DNA of 64,000 bases from assembly GCF_030848805.1 (NCBI RefSeq), contig NC_092366.1:6811224-6875223 (forward strand), given 5' to 3'. A program made the translations under genes and the position numbers. Below are positions 1 through 10,163 of this stretch, piece after piece. Origin of the DNA: Temnothorax longispinosus (Eukaryota > Arthropoda > Insecta > Hymenoptera > Formicidae). The notes below the pieces were generated by a model. The model was not told where the DNA came from. It made no database searches and saw nothing but the letters and a program-made list of their open reading frames with translations. Positions within the stretch are counted from its first letter, which is position 1. Every line of letters begins with the position of its first letter.

Positions 1-1178
1 AGATCGAGCCAGATATAACAAAAGGGTAAGTTCAACGATGTCACTCAGAAATTTGTCACAGCATATATCCCTCATACATGCGTACCTATCCTTTGTTACT
101 TTTCTGCAGGGTGGACATATATGCCGCGGTTCTGTACAAGATGCATCACATCAAAGAATTGGAGCGGCTGATACCGGTGATAACCGCTAACAACGAATGT
201 ACCGGCGAAATTTACGTTGCCATGGCATATTCCCTGTACGCCGCTAGAAAATTCAGCAGGGCAAATACTCTCACTGCTCAGGCATTAAACCTGAATCCTA
301 ACGATATAGAGGCCACTATATTACGTGGCAATATTCTTATTGAGCAAAAGAAGTATCAGGACGCGCATATCTTTTTTAGACACGCCATGCAATTAAAGTC
401 ATATAGATATGAGCCGCATAAAGGTATGGTGGATTGTCTTGTCGGGATGCACAGATTGCGAGAGGCTCTGAATATCGCCAGCACCTGTTGCAAACATCTT
501 GGACAAACCGCAAGAGCTTTAACAGTGAGTTAAAGTTAAAAAAAGAACATCCTGTAAATTTGAATGTAAATGTAAAGATGTAACTATGCATTTCTGCGTT
601 TGCAGTTGTACGCATCCGTCTTGATGAAAGATCCTGTATCAGTGAGCAAGGCTAAGAATCTTCTTGAAAAAGCATTGTCTCAAGATGAGGTCCACTTAGC
701 CGCGGTGTACCTGCTTGCGGAGATATACGAACAGGAAATGAATTTAGAAGCAGCCATCGAACTACTCGAGAGACAGGTGGAGATTCACTCTACCTGCAAG
801 CTCCATCAGACTTTGGGAGACTTATGGGCGAGAGTACACAACGAGGAGAAGGCTCTAGATCATTATGCCGTAGCTTTAAAGTACATAATTTCATTTTTGT
901 AATTTTTTATTTATACTATGAATCTAGATAAAGCTTACCTATCTTTTATTTCCAGCTTGGATCCAAACAACAGGAGAGCTATAGAGGGAATGCATCGCTT
1001 AGATAGTTCTTCTAGCAAACTGGATTCCGGTTATTATATGACCGTTGGTGAGGAACAGGCTGATACGACCTACGATGTCGGTGACGGTCTACCGGACACA
1101 GATAACGACGAGGCGCCCGAGGAGAGTGAGACTGAAGCCATTTGGTCGGATATGGATTTGGAAGCCAATAGTCAATAG
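1..1178 (+). CDS. APC7: Anaphase-promoting complex subunit 7, C-terminal part (partial at left edge)
   Basis: TPR scaffold subunit of the APC/C, the nuclear E3 ubiquitin ligase that marks cyclins and securin for degradation. Four exons are visible: 1-25 (end of an exon, donor GTAAGT at 26), 110-524, 606-880 and 956-1178. Phases agree at every junction, and together they encode about 311 residues, roughly the C-terminal half of the usual length. The exons contain tandem TPR helices, with typical repeat cores such as LNLNPNDIEA and ALNLDPNNRRA. The chain ends in an acidic tail with EESETEAIWSDMD, which matches the acidic C-terminus known for APC7. The donor after 880 (GTACAT) is weak, but it restores Asn in LNLDPNN, so I accept it. 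The N-terminal exons lie left of the window. Confidence 0.88.
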
Positions 1179-2319
1179 TCATTCTTATCGTAGAAAAGAA
1201 TAGCCAATCGAGATCGGTCCAAGTTTTGGCTTTTAAATTAATTATAGTCGATTTTTTTGGAAAAGAATCTTGGGAGAATAATTTGTACGAATGAAATGAG
1301 ACTGAGATTGTTCGTGATTAATATTATTTGAGAGTAATACATCGTAGACAATTTACTTCTTTTTATAATAAATTCAATAATTGTACCGTCATGGAGCTCT
1401 GTTGCCTACTTTTAAAAATATAAAATAAATGTTAAATTTTTATTAATTTCTATTGCGAAAATACTTTCATAAAAAGGAGAACTCTAACGTCGTCAAACTT
1501 AAGTATAGGAAGATTAAGGCAAACCATATACCCGTCGTTTGTTATATTAGTACGCAGCAGTTACACAACTTAGATTTAGAAAAACATCTCGCGATTTGCC
1601 AACATGCCTTTCCATATCTTTTACACCTGATATGACGATATTGTCAAGGATTCAAGCATAAAGCCTCAATTACCGGAAATATACTCGTGTCTATGTAACA
1701 ATACTATATTCGTCAACAATATTCGTATATATGCATATATGTATATACATAAAATTATATTAGATATTTTAAAGAGTGCCATTTAAAATTAAATAATATA
1801 TAGTTGCGCTATATATAAATATATATATATAGGTACATACATTTGACAATACATGTATTATCGTAACAATATTGGGCTTTTAGCGACAAAGAGAACGTCG
1901 CGCGACATATAAAAGAATCAATAACAATTATTCACATTCACATTTTCCTCTCGCGATTTCGATAAATATATCGCGAGAAAGGTACCACAATATTCGATGC
2001 AACAATTAAACTTCGTATGTGCAATGTAACAATTTAAGTTTATACGACTTCCTATATACGCGCTGGCTGCTTGTGAAATTGCTTATCGTGTTTTCTTACA
2101 CAACTACGCATCTACAAGAATGTAGAATTTATCGGTCAAAGCCAAGAAACACCTCGGGGGATTAATTTACGCGCGTGACATATCTGCAAAATATTCTCTC
2201 ATACGAATTTTCATTCAAAATGGAAGATGCGATTAATTTAGTTGATGATTAACCTCACGCGAGTTTATATCGTCCAGCCGGTTAATTCGTTAATTAGCGA
2301 TTCGTTTCATTTATTGCGA
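1179..2319. other. APC7 3' UTR and short intergenic spacer
   Basis: AT-rich sequence with no supportable ORF. Canonical AATAAA signals at 1367-1372 and 1424-1429 are good candidates for the APC7 poly(A) site. Short AT dinucleotide runs lie around 1720-1830. On the opposite strand, an AATAAA at 2315-2310 sits just past the stop codon of the neighbouring minus-strand gene. Confidence 0.6.
1367..1372 (+). terminator. Candidate poly(A) signal of APC7
   Basis: AATAAA 189 bases after the APC7 stop codon. A second copy lies at 1424-1429. Which one is used cannot be decided from sequence. Confidence 0.5.
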
Positions 2320-3952
2320 TTATTTCTTCAAGAACTTTTTCATTTGCTTCGTTTGATGCTGCATACTGTATTGAGCGTTCTCGGCCTTTGTGATCATGGA
2401 GTCCAGCTTATCCAGGTGGGATCCCATTTTCTTGCTGAGATCGATCTGCTTCGGTTGGACACCGCTGTTCTGGATAGTGTGTTGAGCGTTCTCGGCCTTC
2501 ACGATCAGGGCCTCCACCTTGGCCAAGTTAGATGCCCTTTTCTTGTTGATGTCGATCTGTTCCTGATCATCGCTGTTCGCGGGATTCACGACAGCGTCAT
2601 CCGACGATTCCACCGTCATCACCTCATCGGATTCTGGCTTCTCCTGGCTTTTCAGCTTCTCCGCGTCGGGATTCGGCTCCTCGGGCTTGTGACGCGGCGT
2701 TCCGCCGCGAGAAGTCACCTTCACCTTGAGTAACGTTCCCATTCTGCCGCAAACCGTCTGCGGAATTTTTTTTTTATACAGAAGCCTCCTCTCTCTCCCT
2801 CCCTCTCTCTTTCTCTATCTCTCCCGCGGTGAAAAATGGAGAAAACGCGCGTGTAATGTCAATTTATCTGTAACTCGTCAGCGTGCGGAGCTTACGAATC
2901 TCGTGACGAACAATTCATTTAGCCGCGTGGCCGCGGTGGAGAACCGGCGGTGCAGGAGGAAAGCGTTATCAATTTAGCGAGCGGGTAAGGACATAAAGCG
3001 GCCCGTCGTATCGGTCGTAAAAATTCCGCGCTATCGTTATGACAAAATAATAATTAATTCGAGCAACATGCGAAATGAGCGCGCGCGGGCCCGCACGGCA
3101 ATTAATTATCCCAAGTCACCTTGAATCTGTTGAGCTTCTTCTGCGTGTGGCTCAGAATGGTGGTCAGCTCATCCAGACCGCCGGTGATGCGTCCCGCCGT
3201 CTCGTCCGCGTGATCCAAGTCCTATAGGAGATAACAGCGTCGTCGTGTGAGGGAAAATCATGTCGTGGACACGCGTGGACGATCGTTGACGCTAATATGA
3301 ATCCCCACGGCAAACTCCGCGCGGCGACCCGCGTCAGCGGATTTATTCCGGCTGATCTGGCACGCCGCACGTGGACGCGCAACCCGATTCTGCTACGTTA
3401 ACGTCTATCGCGAACGCGATATCGCCGCCGTAGGTGCATTAGCCGTTCATAAACACGCGAAAGAGTGAGAAAGAGTGGATGAACGGGAGGAGGAGAAAAA
3501 AAGAGGGGAAAAGAAATTTGTAAAAGCTCGAAGAAAACTGCGAAGTACGTCGCTCGAGACTCTTCTAGCTCCTGACGTTTTACATTTTTACGACGTAAAA
3601 AAAAAGAGATTTTAAATTTTCGTTAAATTTTCGACTCGAGAGACGGATGGTTTTGTCGACGGGCGTGCCAGATTAGGCGAAATTCAGGCTACTTTGGTTG
3701 GGCATATCTCCAGAGAGATATCTCCTCCCGGACTTGGAATTTTCAAACGTTTCAAACCGTTTCAGGCCAAGCGCAGGCGAGGCGCAGCGCGATTACCTTT
3801 ACTACAGCATCGACAGCATCGTCGTCGTCATCGTCGCAACGGCGATTCTCGATCTGCGCCGCTTGCGACTGCCTCCACTCCTCCTCGCTGGGCCTCGGCA
3901 AGCCCAGCAATTCCGCCCTTTGGCAGGCGTGCTGATAGTCCTCGGACATCAC
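2320..3952 (-). CDS. Small coiled-coil protein, tentatively a SNAP-25/SNAP-29-like (Qbc SNARE) protein
   Basis: Three exons fit on the minus strand: 3952-3797 (52 codons, start ATG), 3221-3120 (34 codons) and 2757-2320, all phase 0, giving about 231 residues. Residues 33-45 are rich in Asp. The second exon forms a heptad helix ending TQKKLNRFK, followed by TVCGRMGTLL. This resembles the end of the first SNARE helix of SNAP-29. The C-terminal helix ends KQMKKFLKK, as Qc helices often do. A charged linker of about 75 residues separates them. The weak point is the third acceptor (TTCCGCAG at 2765-2758), which lacks a pyrimidine tract. If exon 2 is not spliced at 3120, it runs into a stop at 3102 and gives a 91-residue protein; the ATG at 2742 would then start a separate 140-residue protein. 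The SNARE assignment rests on remembered family pattern only. Confidence 0.4.
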
Positions 3953-4157
3953 GCCGGGTACCAGCTATATAACGACGGACCGCTATACCCCCGAAAAACG
4001 TTCGGGCGTCGCGACGAGCGATCGTGCGCGAGTACTCCCCGACGAGATATTCCGTGGAAATTGCTGCGCCCTTGGGCGCGAGGCATGTATCACTCAAAGA
4101 ATCCATATTGAAGTGGAAACTGCGCAGGCTCGACCGAAGGTGGGCAGAATTAAGACC

Positions 4158-4324
4158 TTCACACGTAAAATCGTGTAAGAACGTAAAACGTAAGCGTAAG
4201 AAAATCGACCAATCCCAATCAAGTATTGTGCTGTCCGTAACCGCAGTAGGGGAAAATACTTGATTGGGATTGATCGATTTTTTTACGCTTACGTTTTACG
4301 TCCTTACGGCGTTTTATGTGTGAA
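4158..4324. mobile_element. Fold-back MITE, about 167 bp
   Basis: Two arms of about 70 bases are imperfect reverse complements. Both carry the ACGTAAAACGTAAGCGTAA motif and, towards the centre, CAATCCCAATCAAGTATT. The outer ends read TTCACAC and GTGTGAA. It has no coding capacity. The superfamily is not clear and no convincing target duplication was seen. Confidence 0.6.
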
Positions 4325-4540
4325 CGCCTTTTACGGATGGAGTTTTGCGTCCTCGCCCCCGTGGAAACGGTCGGAGTTCGATCGGGGTTGATACCGATCA
4401 AATATTAATTTTCAGGACGCTGGGCTGCAGCAGGAGAGATCGATCCGGTCTCTCCAATACCCTTGAAAAGTGGAACGTTTAATAAAGTAGCTTAGTATAG
4501 CTTATAGATAAGAACGCTTCCGATAAAACTTGAATTTTAA

Positions 4541-5252
4541 GGGGGAATATACACCTAGAAACGAAAAAAAAAAGGTAATTTTCGGGAATTTTTTTCAGAG
4601 GAACTATTGGAATTGTCGGGTCGGGGTTTTTTGTAGTTAAAAATACATACTTTCAAGAATGTTTTAAATTTTTTTTATTAAAAAATGTTGCAAATTCACG
4701 GAGTACTGGAGTCGTCTACGGAGTGCCGTAAAAAAAGACGGTACACGGCGCTTCGTCAAAAATCATCTAAAACAAAAAAATCAAACAGAAAATAAAAATA
4801 GATACTATAATCTAGTCTTTGTCGTAGCCGATTTTAAAAATATTGATTTTTTACAAAATGGCGGGCGCTTGAACTCAACGTAGCGATCTTGAAAATCTTG
4901 AAAATCGCTACGTTGAGTTCAAGCGCCCGCCATTTTGTAAAAAATCAATATTTTTAAAATCGGCTACGACAAAGACTAGATTATAGTATCTATTTTTATT
5001 TTCTATTTGATTTTTTTGTTTTAGATGATTTTTGACGAAGCGCCGCTGGGTACCGTCTTTTTTTACGGCACTCCGTAGACGACTCCAGTACTCCGTGAAT
5101 TTGCAACATTTTTTAATAAAAAAAATTTAAAACATTCTTGAAAGTGTGTATTTTTAACTACAAAAAACCCCGACCCGACAATTCCAATAGTTCCCCTGAA
5201 AAAAATTCCCAAAAATTACCTTTTTTTTTCGTTTCTAGGTGTATATTTCCCC
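4541..5252. mobile_element. Long fold-back element of 712 bp flanked by TTAA
   Basis: A nearly perfect inverted repeat with two arms of about 350 bases meeting at 4896/4897 and almost no loop. The centre has GCGATTTTCAAGATTTTCAA on both sides. It is bounded by TTAA at 4537-4540 and TTAA at 5253-5256, and its ends are GGGGGAATATACACC and the complement. TTAA duplication is the hallmark of piggyBac-type insertion, though the terminal GGGG/CCCC order is the reverse of classic piggyBac ends. There is no ORF of transposase type. Confidence 0.75.
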
Positions 5253-5523
5253 TTAAAGAGCTTTTTACGAGATTATTACGACAAGTGGCGTTAGATCGGG
5301 AGTTGTTGGGAAAGCGGCTTTCGAGCGATCGGAGTACTCGTGGAGAAAAGGAAATAAAATGATACACGTTAGATCGCGAGATAACTATACGGGTGGAATC
5401 CGAGTTTCTCAGGGTGGGCTCCGTATCGTCCATATGTTCATGATTTAATTTCAATTTCGCCGTGTGCGCTTGGACCACACAGCGCACCGCCGCCGCGGCC
5501 GCGCCGCACAAGCCGTCCTCACC

Positions 5524-5551
5524 CACGTGCACGTCCATAAAGACGTGCACG
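5524..5551. promoter_or_regulatory. Perfect inverted repeat with E-box upstream of a TATA box
   Basis: Ten-base arms CGTGCACGTC (5526-5535) and GACGTGCACG (5542-5551) flank a six-base spacer. The left arm overlaps a CACGTG E-box at 5524-5529. It ends 7 bases before the TATA box of the secreted-protein gene, so it is a plausible site for a dimeric bHLH or bZIP factor. This is inferred from position and symmetry only. Confidence 0.4.
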
Positions 5552-5558
5552 CGCACGT

Positions 5559-5566
5559 TATATAAG
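5559..5566 (+). promoter_or_regulatory. TATA box of the secreted mucin-like gene
   Basis: TATATAAG lies 69 bases before the ATG at 5635. It predicts transcription starting near 5590 with a 5' UTR of about 45 bases. A strong TATA box is typical of tissue-restricted, highly expressed insect genes. Confidence 0.6.
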
Positions 5567-5634
5567 CTACGCGACAGCTTGTTCGGTTTGCATTGTTGTC
5601 GGAGCGAAGTCTGCGTCGTCTCGCGAGTGAGTTT

Positions 5635-8600
5635 ATGGCACCGACAATGTCATCGCGGACCGCGGTACGGGGGATCGAGTTCACTTTGACCCTGCTGCTC
5701 GTGTCATCCGCGCAGGTGAGACCCGCGGGGGTGTCCCGACCTTGCCACGAAAGAAAGTTAGGGTGTCGAAGAGACAGAAGGAAGAATGGCCGAATTTTAA
5801 TATCTTTTAATTTATTTTAATATACTTAAAAATAAATTTAAATAAAAATTTATTTAACTAAAATATATGTTTCAATATATTTTAATATTTATGTCATTTA
5901 TATAAAAGTGTACCGTGTACATTTTTAGTATAATCTATAATTAATAATTATTTTGATTATTAGAATTAGAATCGAGTAATTGAAAGCTTTTGGAATATTG
6001 ATATATCGCACTCAAATGTCGTTGCGTTCTACTATTTAAAAGTAGATTTATCTTTATAGTATCACGAACGTTTATGATTCGCAGTAAAATCGTGTACTTT
6101 TTCCGAGACGAGAGAGATCACATTCACCTATTTCTTGAAAGATTTATTGGGCTATCGTTTGTCAAATTAGAGACGCCAACTGTCAGCGGTAATAGGCTCG
6201 ACGTGAACAGTATTACATCCCAATATCGCCGGTGTGTTATCGAACGAGTTAACAATGAGAATGATGCCGATGGGTCGTTAAATTCTTCGTGACCCTCGCT
6301 ATAACGGACCGGGGAAAATAAAAGAAATAAAAAATCGCACGGGTGGCCATGGAATTTAGAGAATTAGCCGATAATATTATTAGCCGACGGCGATACAGTT
6401 TTCGCATAATCGATCACAACGAACGTTCACCGTGTTATCAACTTGGATTCTCAGCCCTGTTTTTCTTTCGCAATATTGATCGCGCTTCTACATGCGTAAT
6501 AGTTTTACTCTCGTATAAGAATGAGGCAAAGTAAAATAAATACTACTCGTTGTTTAATTAAATTTTGAATTACAAGAAAACGTGTCAACGCGTAACGGAG
6601 AGGAATCGACCTCTCTTAGCTATTTCGGCACTGTTGTTTCACGTCCCAATTTCTCTAGGCGGTCAACTACGAGGCTCATAGACACGACGTGATAGTAGCG
6701 AATGAGGACGACAACATAATCCTGACGACCCGCGACTTTCTCGAGCAGCTGAATTTCGTGGCGCCGAAAGAGAGTTACACGTTGCAAGAGGCGACGGAGC
6801 ACTTGCTGCAGTTCGGCGCACTCCTGCGGGCGCGAATACTCGACACCTTCGGCAGCCTCCTGTACGTCTATTACGACGACTTCAGCATAGCGGAAGTGGA
6901 GGCGTTGCGCAAAGTGTACCGCGAGATTCTCGAGCGACGGTACGATGTATTCGACCTGGTCCCCAACGTCCTGAAGAATCAGGACACGAGACCGTCCAGG
7001 ATCTGCGCCGAGATCTACGATCGCGCTACGGATACCTGTCTGCGGAGTAGCGCGAGTATGTGCCGCAGAATCAGGAAGCAACACGATATCTCGCATCCCG
7101 ACGATCGCGACACGCCCGCGTTGAATGTCACGTACCGGATGTACCGTTCGTCCAAGATATCGAAGCAGTATCCCGGAGGTTTCTCGCTGGCGACGACGCT
7201 GAGGTTTCTGCAACGGGAAGCGCTGACGATCACGCCCAATCTGCTTTCCGGACTCCTCTGCAACGTGAGATACGAGAACTACGACGACGACGTGCGTCTC
7301 GCTGAGAAGGAACTCGTACGACACTTTCACGAAACCACGGAGACTGAAATTTCGATTCCCACGAAGGAGCTGAGGAAGTTCCATACTGTCAACTCCTTCC
7401 TCAAGCACTACATCGACACGTACGCCGAGAAATCTCTGGACAATGATCTGAAGAAGCACGCGTTCCTCATTGCGAGACGCATTACCGACGACGTCGGCAC
7501 GATCGACGAGAATATCCACTTGCTCGGCAATGCGTACGAGAACGGAACGATTCACATCGGATACCTGTTCGATCTCGTGCTACCCGACGATCTACTTGAG
7601 AACGACGTTATCGAGGCTAAGAAGTACCTAGTGACGAAATTAAACGAATTCAACGTGGTGGAGAAATATCTCAGGGTGCAAAAGTATCAGCAGATCACTC
7701 CCGCTCAGCTGACGATGGAGATCACCGGGCAGCTGAGAGATATCGACTTCGCCAAGAGCATCGCGACATCGCTGCGGATGCACGCGAGATTCTGGCGCGG
7801 GAGTCGCATGATCGAGAGCCTCGACGATCTGCTGGAGCTGTTCGACTCCTACGAGAATCTGCGGCAAGTGCCACGCTATGCGCGCATGATGCGGAAGATT
7901 GACGGGATCATCGAGAGTCTACGGGATATGAAAGACGTCCCCGTTGAGATTCTTTGCAACGCTCCGCGAGCTTGTCTACGAATAGGTCTGCAATTGGTTT
8001 TACGTTGCAGATTCATAAGTTCCGAAATCAAGGAGTACATCAAGGGCTTCCTCGAGTTGAGCAACGTGTGCATCTACCCCGTGATACCCCCGGAATCGAG
8101 ACGTTCGGTGGAGATCCCGTTTAGGATATCGAAAGTGCGTTACAGTACAGCGTTTCAAAATAGGAGCACGTTTATCGGCAAAGTTCCGACTCCACCCAGC
8201 GTCGTACTGCACAGATCCAAAACGTCGGTCAAAATTAGAGTTCCAACGGAACCCTGGGACACTACGGAGTTTACCAGCACGATTACACCGATGACTACGC
8301 CCATAAAGCCGATCTCGACGACCCATCACGAAGAGACAACTACACCCATAACGAGTACTACAGCGGCAACAACTACACCGTTAGCTACAACGTCACCCAC
8401 AACAACTACGACATTACCTACTACAACGACTACAACAACATTGCCTACGACGACCACAACATTACCTACGACGACTACAACATTATCTACGACTATAACA
8501 ACGTTGCCAACAACAACTACGACATCGCCTACGACGACCACTACGACGTTACCCACGACGACTACCACTCTATCGCCCACGACAACTACTACGGAATTGC

Positions 8601-10163
8601 CCACGACGACTACGACAACGTCGCCCACGACAACTACTACGGCATTGCCCACGACGACTACCACAATATCGCCCACGACAACTACTACGGCATTGCCCAC
8701 GACGACTACCACAACATCGCCCACAACGACCAGTACTGCATTGCCTACAACAACTACTGCAACAACATCGCCTACGGTTACGACAAAGCGACCAACCATC
8801 GACGTGAAAATGAAACTGAAACGTTCGACAGTCAGGACAGTTACCTTTCCGTATGACAGAAAGCCTACAGAAAACGTGACCGTATTTATTACGACACCTA
8901 CCCCGACGACACCCTGCGAGTCTATCGAATGCAAGTCAACTAGCAAACGTGTCGAAACGACAACCGCTCTGCCCTCGACGACGCAATCTCTGACGACGAC
9001 GCCGACAATGCAGACTTCTACTCCCGAAATTACTCGAACAACGTCTCCTGGATCACCATCAACCTATCGAGACTTCACCGAGCCTACGGCCTCTTCGACG
9101 ACAGATGTTACGCCGGTTACAAAAGGTAAAATAGCATTATATTATACGTAGCTCTCTTTTCTAATATGAAATATAAAATGCTAGTCATGTTAGTTTTGCT
9201 CCTTAATTCAGGAAAAAATTACGATTTCTGACGTTAAACTAATAATAACTTTTTGACTGAGAAAAATACTCGTCATACTACATGCATACATTTATTCATT
9301 TAACAGATATATTATAAATAAACAGACTTTAAAGCATCTTAAATACACGTAGCTGCAAGTAAATTTCGAAGATTAACACTGTTAAACGTAACACAGGCGA
9401 CTGTCCGAAGAGCTGCCTGGAACGCTGTAGACCCAAGAGTGAGAGCTTCGAGCCGCCGTCGAGAAGAAGCTCCTGCGACACAAGCTGCGATTCCGTGACG
9501 GAAGATTGCGAGGATGATACCTCCAAGGATTCTCTGGAATGCAAACTGGAGAGCGACGGGAATTGCGAGTGCCCTCCCAAGGAAGACAAGAGCATCGAGT
9601 GTATGACGTTGTGCCCTCCGGACAGTTTGTCGTGCGAAGAAGCCCATGGCGACTGCATAACGTCGGTGGTACCGTCGATCGACATGAAGCTTCGACGCAA
9701 CATGAAGCGGACACGCAGCATGTGCGAGATCCGGGATCCCCATCGTCGCCGTCAGTTGAAACGGCTGGCAAAGATGCGGGCGATCAGCGCCGCCTCCGCC
9801 ACGGTCGCGACGTCGCGCGTCGACGTCCTCAGGCCGACGACGTCGCGCCATCGAGATCGGATCGCGACCAAAAAGCTGTACAATCTATTAGCCACCAAAT
9901 TACCCCATTCCAACGATAGGAAGATGGCGGAATACTTGCTGAAGAGACCTCACGACGGCGGGCTGAGCGGGAACGACAAAGATCGGAGACGTCGCAGGCA
10001 ACGGAAGCAGGTCTACAGGCAGGGGAGAGGACGGCTGACGAGAAAATTCAGCGGAAAACTAAGCCGAGGAGCAACGGTGCATCGCACGAGAGGAGCCGCG
10101 TCATTTCGCCATAGTCAGATCAAAAGGATATCCGGGGGAGACGCGAGATCGATCAGCGCGTAA
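5635..10163 (+). CDS. Secreted Thr-rich mucin-like protein with Cys-rich and Arg-rich tail; family not recognised
   Basis: Three exons, 5635-5715, 6659-9125 and 9397-10163, join in frame (phases 0 and 1) to give 1,104 residues. Exon 1 is a signal peptide: a hydrophobic core FTLTLLLVSSAQ with cleavage expected near its end. Residues 28 to about 530 form a charged, apparently helical domain with few Cys residues and N-glycosylation sequons (NVT, NGT, NRS). Residues about 585-731 are a run of TTTTT blocks separated by LP, SP, ALP or EL, typical of O-glycosylated mucin stalks. Residues 851-961 hold many Cys residues (CPKSCLERC, CDTSCDSVTEDC, CECPP), suggesting a disulfide-rich module. The last 150 residues are strongly basic with repeated RRRR-type sites. 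I do not recognise the N-terminal domain. Likely extracellular: cuticle, gut lining or silk-gland type roles are all possible, and none is shown. Confidence 0.82.
8398..8770 (+). repeat. Coding minisatellite encoding poly-Thr blocks
   Basis: Degenerate tandem units built mainly of ACN codons, encoding TTTTT separated by two- or three-residue spacers containing Pro. Third bases vary (ACA, ACG, ACT), and this has kept the array from being a pure microsatellite. The antisense strand reads as a long Val-rich ORF purely as a by-product. Confidence 0.85.

Noticed and set aside
6620..7555. 311-codon minus-strand ORF
   Set aside because: It is antisense to the large exon of the secreted-protein gene, has no splice or start support, and its composition mirrors the sense codons.
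8326..8946. 206-codon Val-rich minus-strand ORF
   Set aside because: It is the complement of the poly-Thr minisatellite (ACN read backwards as GTN, Val); a repeat artefact.
9339..9851. 170-codon minus-strand ORF opposite the Cys-rich exon
   Set aside because: The sense strand has a consistent spliced gene model with signal peptide; the antisense has none.
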